Positions 47,960-59,164 of a stretch of 64,000 nucleotides of DNA are shown piece by piece. The notes beneath the pieces are model-generated. The model searched no databases, was not told the origin of the DNA, and saw only the letters and a program-made list of their open reading frames with translations. The first letter of the stretch is position 1; each line of letters begins with the position of its first letter. A program made the position numbers and the translations under genes. The DNA comes from Azorinus chamasolen (lineage: Eukaryota; Mollusca; Bivalvia; Cardiida; Solecurtidae): the NCBI GenBank assembly GCA_963576725.1, contig OY755237.1, positions 50,365,090-50,429,089 on the forward strand, in the 5' to 3' direction.

Positions 47960-48293
47960 ATTGTTAATCCACTTTCACAACTTCTATTGAGGCCAAATGG
48001 TCAAGCACTTTTCCTTCTTTCTCATCAAACTAATTACAAATAACTGTTGGTACAAAATGTATGTGTTTGTTATTGTTGCTTGTTGCTTCATCAAGGTTTA
48101 GCAAAACTGGTGTTTTCTTCAGTTTCTCTACTGTTTTCCTAGTCATAGTTTCACCAAGTCTATGAGGCTGAAGTGCAAACCATACTCAGGTTCTGTAAGG
48201 CCTTGATGTCATTCGCAAGTTCTTTGGCTAAGCCAATCAGGACACCATGGACAGGGGTAGATTCCTCTCAGCAATGACACCAAGAACCATTGC
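47960..48293 (-). pseudogene. hAT-like transposase exon, decayed
   Basis: After an acceptor (CTTCTTTTTTCAG near 48295) the minus strand reads, in alternating frames, AERNLPLSMV, then GLAKELANDIKALQNLS, then KKTPVLLNLDEATSNNNK and FDEKEGKVLDHLASIEVV. The order LPLSM ... DLAKEL ... SLNIDE(A/S)TSNN ... EVVEHL matches a transposase-derived protein family of the hAT/RNase-H type, in which the Asp of NLDEATS is catalytic. At least two frameshifts and two stops break it. A TE-like terminus CAGGGGTGTGATT lies at 47742. Confidence 0.6.
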
Positions 48294-48389
48294 CTGAAAA
48301 AAGAAGAGTGAAAGGAATTACTAATATATAACTGTTTGTACAAGACAAATGTCAGTTTGATGTTTCAACTTCAGCTCATAAACTAGTTT

Positions 48390-48623
48390 TTAACCCTTCA
48401 CTCTATAAATACTCCTTTGCAAATTGAGAAGGCCTGTAGGAGCAGTCTGATTTGGATCTGCTCTGTTTGCTTATAAATAAAATCATATACAAAAAATAAT
48501 AATTCTTAAGTCTCTGCCATTGCCAAAAGTTATTGTATTCATGGGGCATAATATAAATTAATCTAATTATACTTCATGACATCTTTATTTCTGATATGAA
48601 TATTGATGAAAAAAAAAGGTTAA
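48390..48623 (+). mobile_element. Family A MITE
   Basis: TTAACCCTTCACTCTATAAA ... TTAA; the core is shortened to GGCCTGTAGGAGCAGTCTGA. Confidence 0.7.
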
Positions 48624-50984
48624 GTACAAAATAAAACTCTTGCAATATTCTCCAGTCTTTTTGAAGTAACCAGAAATTCCAGCATAAAATAAATGAATTT
48701 CCTTGCACATGCAATCATAAACAGATAGATCTTAAGTATGGCAAAATGTTGCATAAATGAAGAGAAAAATAGAGAAAATATGGCCCATGGAATACTCTGG
48801 CTCAGTATGATTTAAAGTCTGGAAAAAGTGCCAACATGTTTCCAAGTGCAGAAATTGAATCTTCTACTGTTATTGATTTTTTTTTTTTTTTTTTCCTCAT
48901 TGTAACTTATTTCCTGTTACCTCTGTCACTGAAACATTTTACTAATACTCAGTAATAGCTGACATGCACCTTCTCATAAAATTCAGGAACCAGCTGCGGG
49001 TCAGTTATTCATTGAAAATCAATCCTACATATTTTAAACACTTTTTTGCTCCTACCTGTGCATTTGCTGTTCTGTCATCAACTAATACTACAGGAACCGG
49101 TGTTTCACATTCCTATGGCTTTGATACGTTTTTGGGTGAATACCATAGTTTCCGTCATCTTCAGATTTCCCCCCAGTAAGGGAGGATCGTTACTTACTAA
49201 CTTTTTGTTGGTTTTAATCACATTTTCCTTCTCTGTGTGTCAGATGAAGAACTATGTTCTACAATAGCAATCTTCCCTCTTTAGCAGTATGTAGTCAATT
49301 TGTCGCACACACAACACTTCGCTGTTTTCTGTCAATGACAACCTCAAAGTCTTCAGAGATGAACGAGGACACGCTGTCATTTTTCAGTTTCTAGCCAGTC
49401 CCGCTTGAACTTATTCCTACTGATAGTGTCAATACGCAGAATTTCCGCTGAATCAGCTTTCCGATATTGCCATTTTAAGTCCATTTGATTCAAATACATG
49501 TACAGCAATCGTTTGAGATGTTGTCACATTTTTTTTACGTTTGTTATGAAAGTTCGCTAACAATTTTGGAGGAAACGGATTTGTAACTCATACAACGATA
49601 ACAGCGATTTGATTGGTGTAGGCACGAATATTTGGCCAATCGGATTCCGCGTAGTATAGGTAAGATGAAGCTGAAATGACACCGGGCAAATCCGCGGCGA
49701 GATCAGCGAGGCTAATTCCCGGACCTCCTCTTTACTTCGTGTACTAGCCTAGTTAACCTAACATTATCTGCAAGTTTGGTGACTGGATAAATTTGATTTT
49801 ATCTTCATCGGATAAGACAGTCATGAATATCCGTTGGAAGGATAAACACCGGATATGAACCTAGAAAAAGGTTGATTGATAATTGCTGAGTCTGATCAGG
49901 ACGGGTAAATGTACTTTTGCAAACAGTTTGGACCCAGATGAGACTGAATATAAATAAAAGATAAATAAATTGTGAAAACTGTAGAAAAAAACTGAAAGTC
50001 TCTAATGAAATAAATTTGCTCACCAGGCTAAAATTTAAAGGCCCCGAAATGCAATACAGCAGACGTTAGTTTGTGTGTATAAGAACGTTTCAGAGAGATA
50101 ACTGTTGAAACAATGTTTAACCCTTTACCTGGTGAATATTTAGGAATATTGACACACTTTCACACAGATTAACATTTACATGAGTATTTTTTTTTAAAAA
50201 AGTTTTAGATTCATATCCGGTCTTTCTCTCTGTCCTTTATATCAAAGGAAGATAAATCCTCCTGTATCCTTGGGATAAAAGTCATTACAGCTATATATTC
50301 GGCAGAGAAAATAAAATTTGAAGCTGTTTGCCGTACAAAGATGCTCTTTACGCAACATTGAAACATAATTTCGGCGACATTGATGCTCTGCATCAACTGT
50401 TTTTCTTGTGATAGGTTTTTGTCTGTTGTTGTTAGGTCGCTGGATGTTATGCGGCAAGCTAGGTAGCATGGGTGAATGCAGATTTATTGCCATGCCGGGC
50501 AGGCATTGTAGACTGACTTTAAGAATACGTTGGTACAAAGAGCATCACATATTTGGGATAGCATTCACTCATGGCCCCTTGCCCGGCAGCTGGGGTCCTC
50601 AAATATCCCAATAAGTAGCTTGAATCCGTCACGGGGCCATAAACAACGGATAACAACTGATTTCCACCAGATCAATAGTATCTCAAAAACTGAACGGAAC
50701 TGGGAGAAAGAAATATTACAGCGGATGAGGGGGTCTAACTTATCAAAGATTTTATGACAACTGCTACTATTCGAATAACCGAAATTATGGCACATCAGGC
50801 CTAATTTTAAGGCCAACTCAGTAAGACAAACATTATCGTAAAATCTAACATGCGGTAACCGCATCTTAAAATAACAGTTGTATGTCGGGCACCAGTTTGA
50901 AGAGACTTCGTGGTTTTAATTCATCCCCTGTCTTTGGGGGCTGGGTGTAAAACAGGTAACTACACTAGAACATGTCTTAAGCGA
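48624..50984. other. No supported gene
   Basis: Mostly unique-looking DNA with a poly-T run at 48879-48895 and a segment at 50555-50620 matching inverted DNA at 18336-18380 (CCCTTGCCCGGCAGCTGG). Several 60-99-codon frames lack recognisable domains. Confidence 0.5.
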
Positions 50985-51253
50985 CTTTGAACTAATTGAG
51001 CTCAGAAATCTTAAAAAGGAGCTTGTTGCTTAATGCAGAGCAATGCAGAAAGCTCCTACATGAGCTTTTTGCACTACTGTTGGTCTGTTCTAAGCTCCTA
51101 CATGAGCTTTTTGCACTACTGTTGGTCTGTTCTAAGCTGTGAACTTGCAGATTTGAAATCAGATGAATTCTGTTATCTCGAAGTAATTTGTATGCCCTAC
51201 ATACTCATAATTATACATAGTTTTGACCGTCGCTTAAGACAGGTTCTACTGTA
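50985..51253. mobile_element. Family B MITE with internal 44-bp duplication
   Basis: AAAGCTCCTACATGAGCTTTTTGCACTACTG repeats twice (51050-51137); the right end is AGGTTCTACTGTA. The left end is not clear. Confidence 0.65.
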
Positions 51254-51259
51254 CATTGT

Positions 51260-51512
51260 TTAACCCTTTACCTCATGAATATTCAAGAAAAAATAATGAC
51301 ATTGTGAACATTAAGTTTTGTTACAATATTATATGATCACAGTCATTGTTGGCCATGGCGCATCTATAGAATTCCATAAGTAAACAGCTGTGGTAAACAG
51401 CTGGCCGTGGTAAACAGCTGGCCGTGGTCAGACGGCTCCTTCAGGAGTTCTCTGATCTGAATCTATCCTGTTGCAAAGCTGTTATTTGCATAGATATGGA
51501 ATAGAGGGCTAA
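51260..51512 (-). mobile_element. Family A MITE
   Basis: TTAACCCTTTACCTCATGAA ... ATAGAGGGCTAA, with a small duplication of GTGGTAAACAGCTGGCC. Confidence 0.7.
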
Positions 51513-51693
51513 TCTTTTTTTCCAGAAACTTGTCTTTGTTGATTTTGTTTCTTTCATTTCTAATGAAAGGTGATGTAAGTATGTCAATCAGTAGCATCGT
51601 GGTGCCATGACAAGTTCACCCTAGATTCCAGTTACAATGGCTTTGTGCACAATCCTGTGAACGATCGAGATACAAACACTTATTCATTCCACA

Positions 51694-51907
51694 TTAACAC
51701 GTTATTCCAAAAACATGTCTTTCTACGCCTTTGCAAACATAGTAGACCTAGACTCAGGGTCCGCTCAGTTTGCTAATGATATACATGTACTATAGATATG
51801 ATTCTACAGTTTCTGTCATGGCCATGTGCCATTTTAGCAATTAATCTATTTAACATTCACGATGCCATTATTTCTTATATGAATATTCATACAGTAAAAA
51901 GGTATAA
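51694..51907 (+). mobile_element. Family A MITE
   Basis: TTAACACGTTATTCC ... ATGAATATTCATACAGTAAA; the centre is deleted (GACCTAGACTCAGGGTCCGC). Confidence 0.7.
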
Positions 51908-51967
51908 CTGTAACTAATACATTTTAAATAACTCAATTTGGAGATACTATTTAAGACAATTTCTGTG

Positions 51968-52220
51968 TTAACCATTTCCCTCATATAAACGGGGTTTCAC
52001 GCATCTGCAAACATAGTAAACCCAGATCAGACCGCTCCTATAGGAACTGTACATGTCTGATCAGGGTCTGCTCGGTTTGCTAATAGAATTTAGTAGATCT
52101 GTTTCTTTAATTTCTAAATTTCTTAATTTCCACCTTCCATATTTCATTATACCTATTTTGTACATTAATATTCAGTAGGTATTAAAAGTTGGAATAAACA
52201 CAGGACAGGGAAACGGTTAA
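51968..52220 (+). mobile_element. Family A MITE
   Basis: TTAACCATTTCCCTCATATA ... AGGGAAACGGTTAA, centre CCGCTCCTATAGGAACTG. Confidence 0.8.
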
Positions 52221-52329
52221 TTGACCACTTACTGATTAAATACAGAAGTCATAACAAGCAAGTGTTTGCTTAACGCTGGGCAAAAGTAATGCAGAAATTT
52301 CCCATACACTAAGCTACATGTGACTTGCA

Positions 52330-52832
52330 TTAACCCTTTAATCCATGTACATGTATACACCCCTTCGCACATTAGCAAACAGAGCAGACCCAAATCAGAC
52401 AGCTCCTGTAAAAACGGGTCTAGTCTGGGTCTGCTCTGTCCGCCTATTATGGGATAATATAGATCTAGCCTGGGTCTGCTCTGACCACCTATTATGGGGT
52501 AATATAGATTTAGCCTGGGTCTGCTCTGTCCGTCTATTATGAGATAATATAGATCTAGTCTGGGTCTGCTCTGTCCGCCTATTATGGGATAATATAGATC
52601 TAGTCTGGGTCTGCTCTGACCGCCTATTATGGGGTAATATAGATTTAGCCTGGGTCTGCTCTGTCCGCCTATTATGAGATAATATAGATCTAGTCTGGGT
52701 CTGCTCTGTCCGCCTATTATGGGATAATATAGCTAGTCTGGGTCTGCTCTGTCCGCCTATTATGGGGTAATATAGATCTTATTCTACAGTTTCTGCCTTG
52801 GCAAGAACTTCCTGTTTATTCGCCATTATAAA
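52330..52832 (+). mobile_element. Family A MITE with internal 45-bp expansion, cut by element 10
   Basis: TTAACCCTTTAATCCATG start. The right arm of the core, CTAGTCTGGGTCTGCTCTGT + CCGCCTATTATGGGATAATA, is amplified about eight times to 52775; the element then runs to GCCATTATAAA, where element 10 begins. Confidence 0.85.
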
Positions 52833-54201
52833 GTTAAGGTCATGGTGACCTTGACCTTTGACCTAGTGACCTCAACAACTATAGGGGTCATCTAGTGGTC
52901 ACGACCCTTGAGCAGTCATTGATCGCAAACCATTTCACCAGTTAAGGTCATGGTGACCTTGACCTTTGACCTAGTGACCTCAAAAACAATAGGGCTCATC
53001 TAGTTGTCATGACCAACCACCTAAGCAAATTTGAAGATCCTAAGCCAAACCCTTGAGCAGTTATTGATCAGAAACCATTTTACCAGTTAAGGTTATGGTG
53101 ACCTTGACCTTTGACCTAGTGACCTCAAAAACAATAGGGGTCATCCAGTGGTCATGACCAACTACCGCAGCAAGTTTGAAGATTCTAAGCCAAACCCTTA
53201 AGCAGTTACTGATGAGAAACCATTTCACCAGTTAAGGTCATGGTGACCTTGACCTTTGACCTAGTGACCTAAAAAACAATAGGGCTCATCTAGTTGTCAT
53301 GACCAACCACCTAAGCAAATTTGAAGATCCTAAGCCAAACCCTTGAGCAGTTATTGATCAGAAACCATTTTACCAGTTAAGGTTATGGTGACCTTGACCT
53401 TTGACCTAGTGACCTCAAAAACAATAGGGGTCATCCAGTGGTCATGACCAACTACCGCAGCAAGTTTGAAGATTCTAAGCCAAACCCTTGAGCAGTTACT
53501 GATGAGAAACCATTTAACCAGTTAAGGTCATGGTGACCTTGACCTTTGACCTAGTGACCTCAAAAACAATAGAGGTCATCTAGTGGTCATGACCAACCAC
53601 AACAGCAAATTTGAAGATCCTAAGCCAAACCCTTGAGCAGTTATTTATCGCAAACCATTTCACCAGTTAAGGTCATGGCGACCTTGACCTTTTACCTAGT
53701 GACCTAAAAAACAACAGGGCGTATCTAGTTGTCATGACCAACCACCTAAGCAAATTTGAAGATCCTAAGCCAAACCCTTGAGCAGTTATTGATCAGAAAC
53801 CATTTTACCAGTTAAGGTCATGGTGACCTTGATCTTTGACCTAGTGACCTCAAAAACAATAGGGGTCATCCAGTGGTCATGACCAACTACCACAGCAAGT
53901 TTGAAGATTCTAAGCTAAACCCTTGAGCAGTTATTGATCGGAAACCATTTCACCAGTTAAGGTCATGGTGACCTTGACCTTTGACCTAGTGACCTCAAAA
54001 ACAATAGGGGTCATCTAGTGCTCATGACCAACCACCACAGCAAGTTTAAAGATTCTATGCCAAGTCCTTTATTAGTTATCGTTCGGAAACCATCGATCTA
54101 CCGACCGACCGACCAACAGACCGACCGACAGACAGACCGACCGACAGACCAACATGTGCAAAGCAATATACCCCCATTTTTTCAAAAGGGGGGTATAAAA
54201 A
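52833..54201 (+). mobile_element. Pearl-like element 10, inserted in a family A copy
   Basis: Nine units of about 146 bp (AAGGTCATGGTGACCTTGAC, CAATAGGGGTCATCTAGTGG, GAAGATCCTAAGCCAAACCC), a GACCGACCGACAGAC tract (54098-54150) and the 3' hairpin ATATACCCCCC..GGGGGGTATAAAAA (54166-54201). A family A copy to its left stops at ...GCCATTATAAA. Confidence 0.85.
52838..53973. promoter_or_regulatory. Perfect GGTCAnnnTGACC palindromes in element 10
   Basis: GGTCATGGTGACC at 52838, 52946, 53236, 53526, 53816 and 53961; other units differ by one base. Each is followed by CCTTGACCTTTGACCT, the complement of AGGTCAAAGGTCAAGG. Confidence 0.5.
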
Positions 54202-54914
54202 TAGGTCATAGTTCAAGGTTAATGTCGGAAGGGCAAATGTGTGGGCATGGTCATACCAAGTATGGAAGCCCTAGGTCTATTGGTTCGAAGTCCTAGGCCC
54301 ATTGATTCAAATGTGATAGGCATTCAAAATTTTTTTCAAAAGTATGTCAAAGGTCAAGGTCAGAATTGCAAAAATGTTGGCATGTTCGGAAAGGTCTCGA
54401 CAATATGAACCTTATCACTAAATTTCAGCATCATAGCACAAATATTAAGCTTTATGCCAACCAGTCCTAAAAACTTTAACCTGATGATTTGTTGCCAAAA
54501 AAAACACAAGTCAAAAACATGTCAAAAATTGAATAAAATTGAAATATATTTTTAATGTTAACTATGTGACTCCAAATGAACCTCCACACAAGATTTCAGC
54601 ATCCTAGCACAAATATTAAGTCTTAAAACAACCCGTCCAAAAACCTTTAACCGGGTGATTTGAGGTCAAAAGAACTAAGTCTAAAACATGTCAAAAATTG
54701 AATAAAATCGAAAAAGATTTTTACAATGTTTAACTTCATAACAGCAATGTTTGACCCAAAATGAACTTCCATAAAAAAAATCAGCATCCTAGCACAATTA
54801 TTAAGCTTTAAAACAATCCATCCAAAAAACTTTAACCTTGGCCATGCTCATGCTCACGCTCACGCCGAGGCTATAGCATAAGCTCTGCTGTTCTACGAAC
54901 AGGTGAGCCAAAAA
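54202..54914 (+). repeat. Diverged pearl-like remnant
   Basis: Three loose units with ATGAAC(C/T)TCCA, TCAGCATCCTAGCACAA(A/T)TATTAAGC and CAACC(A/C)(A/G)TCC words. It ends in a weak hairpin region with TGCTCACGCTCACGCC and AGGTGAGCCAAAAA (54880-54914). Confidence 0.6.
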
Positions 54915-55187
54915 CCAGACTTATGCTTCTTTTAATGGTCAATACCAATTTTACTGTACATGTATATGACATCTCACTAGGGACAAGCAATACTATGAAT
55001 AAAAATCTCCACAACATGCACTAAGAACTAGGAAAAACAATAAGTAAAAGTAACATACATACATGTATATGAATTTAAATTTATTCAAAATGCTTCAATA
55101 AATACATAATTATGTGCAATGATTGGTTTATATCAATTTATGCAATCGAAGGTTGAATGCAAAACTGCCATATCTACAATGTATAGA

Positions 55188-55417
55188 TTAACCCTTTCCT
55201 CCATAGGCTATTTTTAGACCCAACCTCTTTGAATGAATCTACCCAAAAGGAGCATTTACTAGAAAAAAAGTAAAAATTTAGAATTTTGAAGTTTGAAACC
55301 ATTGTGATAAATAGAGCATTTGCTCCTATAGGAGCAAATGCTCTATTTATCACAATGGTTTCAAGAAATGGCTATTACAGAGGCATAGAAAGGCGTATTT
55401 ATGGAGGAAAGGGTTAA
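55188..55417. mobile_element. Family A variant with 72-bp perfect palindrome
   Basis: TTAACCCTTTCCTCCATAGG ... TATGGAGGAAAGGGTTAA. The 36-bp arms at 55293-55328 and 55329-55364 are exactly complementary by my trace, centred on GCTCCTA|TAGGAGC with no loop. Confidence 0.9.
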
Positions 55418-55429
55418 ATCACAATGAAC

Positions 55430-55505
55430 TTTGCAAACAGTTTGGATCCAGATGAGATGTTGAATAATTTGGTGTCTTGTCACAATTCAAACTGTTTGAC
55501 ACAAT
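55430..55505. mobile_element. Family C palindrome
   Basis: GCAAACAGTTTGGATCCAGA ... CAATTCAAACTGTTTGACAC. Confidence 0.6.
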
Positions 55506-55678
55506 AATCACGTTTTTCAGCAGAAATGAAAGAAAAACAAACTCACAAATTTTAGGAAAATAAATTCTGAAGGGAGGTTATTTTAAAAACTTATAAAGGT
55601 TAAAAGTCGTTACGACAGTCCTACACTCAATCAACCACATGTATTGAGATGAAAATAAACCTATGGCAATATCTCAAC

Positions 55679-55854
55679 TACAGTAAAATCTCATTTGAAC
55701 TTGTAGAAAAGAAGAACTGCTTATTGCATGCAGAGTGACAGTCATGCAGAAAGCTCCCGGCGTAGCTTTCTGCATATCTTTCAACCTGCATTAAGACCAA
55801 GACCAATAATGATACTAAATATTAGAATGTTTGGTATAGCTAAGTTTTACTGTA
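55679..55854. mobile_element. Family B MITE, complete
   Basis: TA-CAGTAAAATC ... AGTTTTACTG-TA with centre GAAAGCTCCCGGCGTAGCTTTC. Confidence 0.8.
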
Positions 55855-56112
55855 TAAGACTCTAAAACCAGACAAGCTGAAATGATATAGGATGGTATAC
55901 ATTTCATTATATAAATGAATGAAAGATAAGGAAAATGGTACAAATGCTCAACTAGAGCTTTAAAAACTATAGCTTAAAATTGACAGCAAAATTTACGACA
56001 ATCACCACTATTTGCATATCTAAAATCATTTTTTGAGTGCAAAATTAGGCTTTTTTCGACAGAAACTATCGTTAATTGTAACAATAAATGATCTCAACTT
56101 CAACTTGCAATA

Positions 56113-56361
56113 TTTATCCCTCTCCTCCATAGATAAGCCTTTCTATGCCTTTGCAAACATAGAAGACCCAAATCAGACAGCTCCCTTAGGAGCCATGTAA
56201 TCAGGGTCTGCTCTGTTTGCTTACAAGTTGATATAGATAAGATTTTACACTTTCAGCCCAGGTCAAAATATCCTGTGTTCACTTGCCTTTATGAAAATGA
56301 ATCTAATTAATATTCATGACGTCATTATGTATTACATGAATATTCATGGAGGAAAGGGTTA
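56113..56361 (+). mobile_element. Family A MITE, complete
   Basis: TTATCCCTCTCCTCCATAGA ... ATGGAGGAAAGGGTTA; core CAGCTCCCTTAGGAGCCATG. Confidence 0.8.
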
Positions 56362-56689
56362 TTTGTTAGAACTTGGATATTTGTATTTTGCCAGTTCTGT
56401 CGTACCCCAAATGACTTCTCCACAGTTGCTCTGGCCTCTGAATAGTCATCAAGTACATGTCTACGATGTCAAGTTTATTCTTTTTCAAATAAAACAGTTG
56501 TACATATATAGTATCCAGTTTCTTGCGATTTATTTTTTAAAAAATATCGGTGTAGAAATGTTCCATGTATTTTTCCCGTACTTTTAAATTATGATGTCAT
56601 TTAAAGGATGACGTCGCTTGTTTACCTCTTCCGTTTATTTTAAAATCATTTGATCTTGGCAGACATCGTTATTCATGTTGTGAAGTTGT

Positions 56690-56880
56690 CTAGCGGGGGA
56701 ATTTTATTTACATTTTGACTTTGGTGAAAGTGGGATAAGAGTGAGGTTGGGTACCCATAAACCAGGTTTAAGCCCCCCAGTAGCCATTTCTGGCTACTGA
56801 CCGTTCCAAGGCGGTACTCCTGCTTTCAGCCTATGGTCAACTTTGTTGTTTAATATGCTTAATGTTTAATGTTTTTCGTC
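56690..56880 (+). repeat. SINE-like conserved module, copy 2
   Basis: GAGTGAGGTTGGGTACCCAT, AAACCAGGTTTAAGCCCCCC and TGGCTACTGACCGTTCCAAG match the order at 26515-26700. Confidence 0.55.
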
Positions 56881-57044
56881 TTGATATGCATCATGTTATG
56901 TTTTGTCTTGTGGCTGTACCATTTCTTGTTTGATGGTGTTTGGTGCGGTGTCATTTCGTATGTGGCTCTCCCTGTTTGACTATTTTTCCATATTAAGATA
57001 ATTTCAGTAGTACAATCTTGCTGCCAGTGATGTACATGTGATTA

Positions 57045-57960
57045 GCTATGCAAACAGTTTGGATCCAGATGAGATATTGAGTAACTCAGTGCCTCATCAG
57101 GATCAAAACTGCTTGATAGCATTAAGAAAATTGCTGAAACTTACAGCAGACGAAAGTATGTGGTAGCAAAAGGGTTAAGCCAAATTTCACAGTAATGGCT
57201 AACAGCTGATGTACGATAAATATCTGCAGTTGTAACAGTTTGAAACTGGTTTACCTGTATGTGCTTATGAAATTATAATAGATCTGATTCTACAGTTTTT
57301 ATCAATACCATAAACCCTGTATATACCATAATAAAATTCAGGCAATAAATATGTATGATGTCATTATTTCTTACATGAATAATCAACAATAAAAGGTTTA
57401 GATAATCTTGATGACCCAGCAGCTTATTTCAAGAGCTTAATGCAGAAATGTAACTGTATTGAATATGGAAATCATTATAACCTTCGCAAACAATTGGAAC
57501 CAAGAAGAGGTTGCATAACTCTTTACTCCATGAATATTCATGTAAGAAATAATGACATCATCAATTTTAATTAGATTAATTTTCAAAATGGTATATTAAC
57601 ATATTAATTTTTTGGCAAAGTAGGAACTCTGTTTGCAAAGGTGCAGAAAGGCTTATTTATGGAGGAAAGGGATAACTCAGCATCTCACCATATGATCTAA
57701 CACGTAGCCTGTGTTTTAGAAAACAAATGAGATAGATCTAAGGTGGTGGGTGCGGTGATGGTTTGCTCTGAGCCCTTGAACTGCTGTTCTGGTATATTTC
57801 GAGTGCTCGGTGTAAAAATTGAAATCACATTATTTAACCCTTATAAGTGTTTACTCAAATTGTCAAAGATGATTTTTCTATTGAAAAAATGTGATGAGAG
57901 TGTCAAACAGTTTGAAACCTGATGAGATGCCAAGTTACCATGTCCCCAGGTTATAAAACC
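57045..57960. mobile_element. Family A and C relics
   Basis: Family C palindromes at 57048-57118 and 57902-57950, a half family A at 57285-57395, and a shortened family A at 57516-57675 (CTTTACTCCATGAATATTCA ... GGAGGAAAGGGATAA). Confidence 0.6.
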
Positions 57961-58121
57961 TTTGCTTGAGTCTTAGATCATTCTCAAGCATCTGACTGGT
58001 CAGATTCTGAGGTTGTTCATAATCTTACCAATCAGATACTTGAGAATAACCTTTCCACAATAAGCTCTCAATTTGCAGATATCTGTATCACTTTACAAAC
58101 ATGAAGAATATTCAGTTGCTG

Positions 58122-58206
58122 TCAACCTGTCTGAAACTGAAGTAGTCCAACACTAACAAGTTTCTGTATTTTCTGTTTCAGCTCCCCACTGGCCTGCTGT
58201 AACAAC
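58122..58206 (-). CDS. STI1-domain protein, last exon
   Basis: It follows the acceptor TTTACAG (AG at 58208-58207). One base completes the Arg codon carried from 60686-60968; then come 27 codons and a TGA (58124-58122). It reads LLQQASGELKQKIQKLV and ends GLLQFQTG. This is a helical tail that continues the STI1/DP-type domain of the previous exon; similar domains end with a short amphipathic helix. Phase and content both fit, so I am confident it belongs to this gene. The intron before it is about 2.5 kb, filled with family A and C repeats and pearl-like elements. Confidence 0.85.
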
Positions 58207-58299
58207 CTGTAAACAGAAATATACTGTATTTTCAAAATATTTAAACCCAGTCCTCCTTCTCCATTGGTCGTAAATTTTGAGATTCAAGAGAGACTCATT

Positions 58300-58770
58300 G
58301 CCTGATAGAGATGCCTTTTCACACATTTGCAAACACAGTAGATCTAGATCAGATAGCTCCTATAGGAGCCGACCAATTATGGTCTACTCTAATTGCTTGT
58401 GAAATTATAAACATGTACATGTAGATATATTTTAATGCAATTTTGTTTCAAAAATAGTGTCTGAGTGTCAAACAGGATGGATCCAGATGAGTTACTTGGT
58501 GTCTCATAAGTTATGAGTAATAAGGATTGATTCTGACAATTCAGACTAAACATTTTCATGGATTTTTCAGCTGCTGCACATACAGGTTACTCCCTATTCT
58601 GAATAGGGAAGCAAAATCTGTTGGTACACAACATTCAATTATATTACAGACAATAATCCAGTCAAAATGTTTGCTTTTGTGATTAAATATATGTGATTAC
58701 CTATGCAAACAGTTTGGATCAAGATGATCGTCTCACCAGAATCCAAAATGTTTGACAGTCTGATCAAGCT
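58300..58770. mobile_element. Family A and C relics downstream of the STI1-gene stop
   Basis: A family A core at 58318-58395 (AGCTCCTATAGGAGCCGACC, in the STI1 intron side) and family C pieces at 58465-58510 and 58690-58755. Confidence 0.55.
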
Positions 58771-58968
58771 TTTAGAAAACAATAGAGAAAATTCACTGTA
58801 AGAATTTGTAGCATATGACAAGAATAAAGATGAAAATTACTTAACCTGCAAAACAATCTAAATTGCTGCCTGTTCATGTTTTTGTTTTGTTTTTCAAATC
58901 ATATAGAGAAACACACAAGTAAGGTTTCTCAATACATGTACATAATAAAATAGTGTAAAATGTAGAAT

Positions 58969-59150
58969 AAACTAGAACTTCCACTAAAGGTGATGGAATA
59001 TACCCACTCAGCTGCCTAGGTCGCAAATCAAACAAGATTTGTGCCAGGTTATGCCACAGACAGACAGACTGACAGACCAACCAACCGACCGACCAACACA
59101 CTGATTCCTATATACCCCATCTCAAACTTCGTTTGTGGGGGTATAAATAA
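58969..59150 (+). mobile_element. Minimal pearl-like element without core units
   Basis: 182 bp: 5' AACTAGAACTTCCACTAAAG then ATATACCCAC, a GACAGACAGACTGACAGACC tract, and the 3' hairpin ATATACCCC..GGGGGTATAAATAA. Shows the minimal end-to-end unit of the group. Confidence 0.75.
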
Positions 59151-59164
59151 ATAATTGAATTGAC

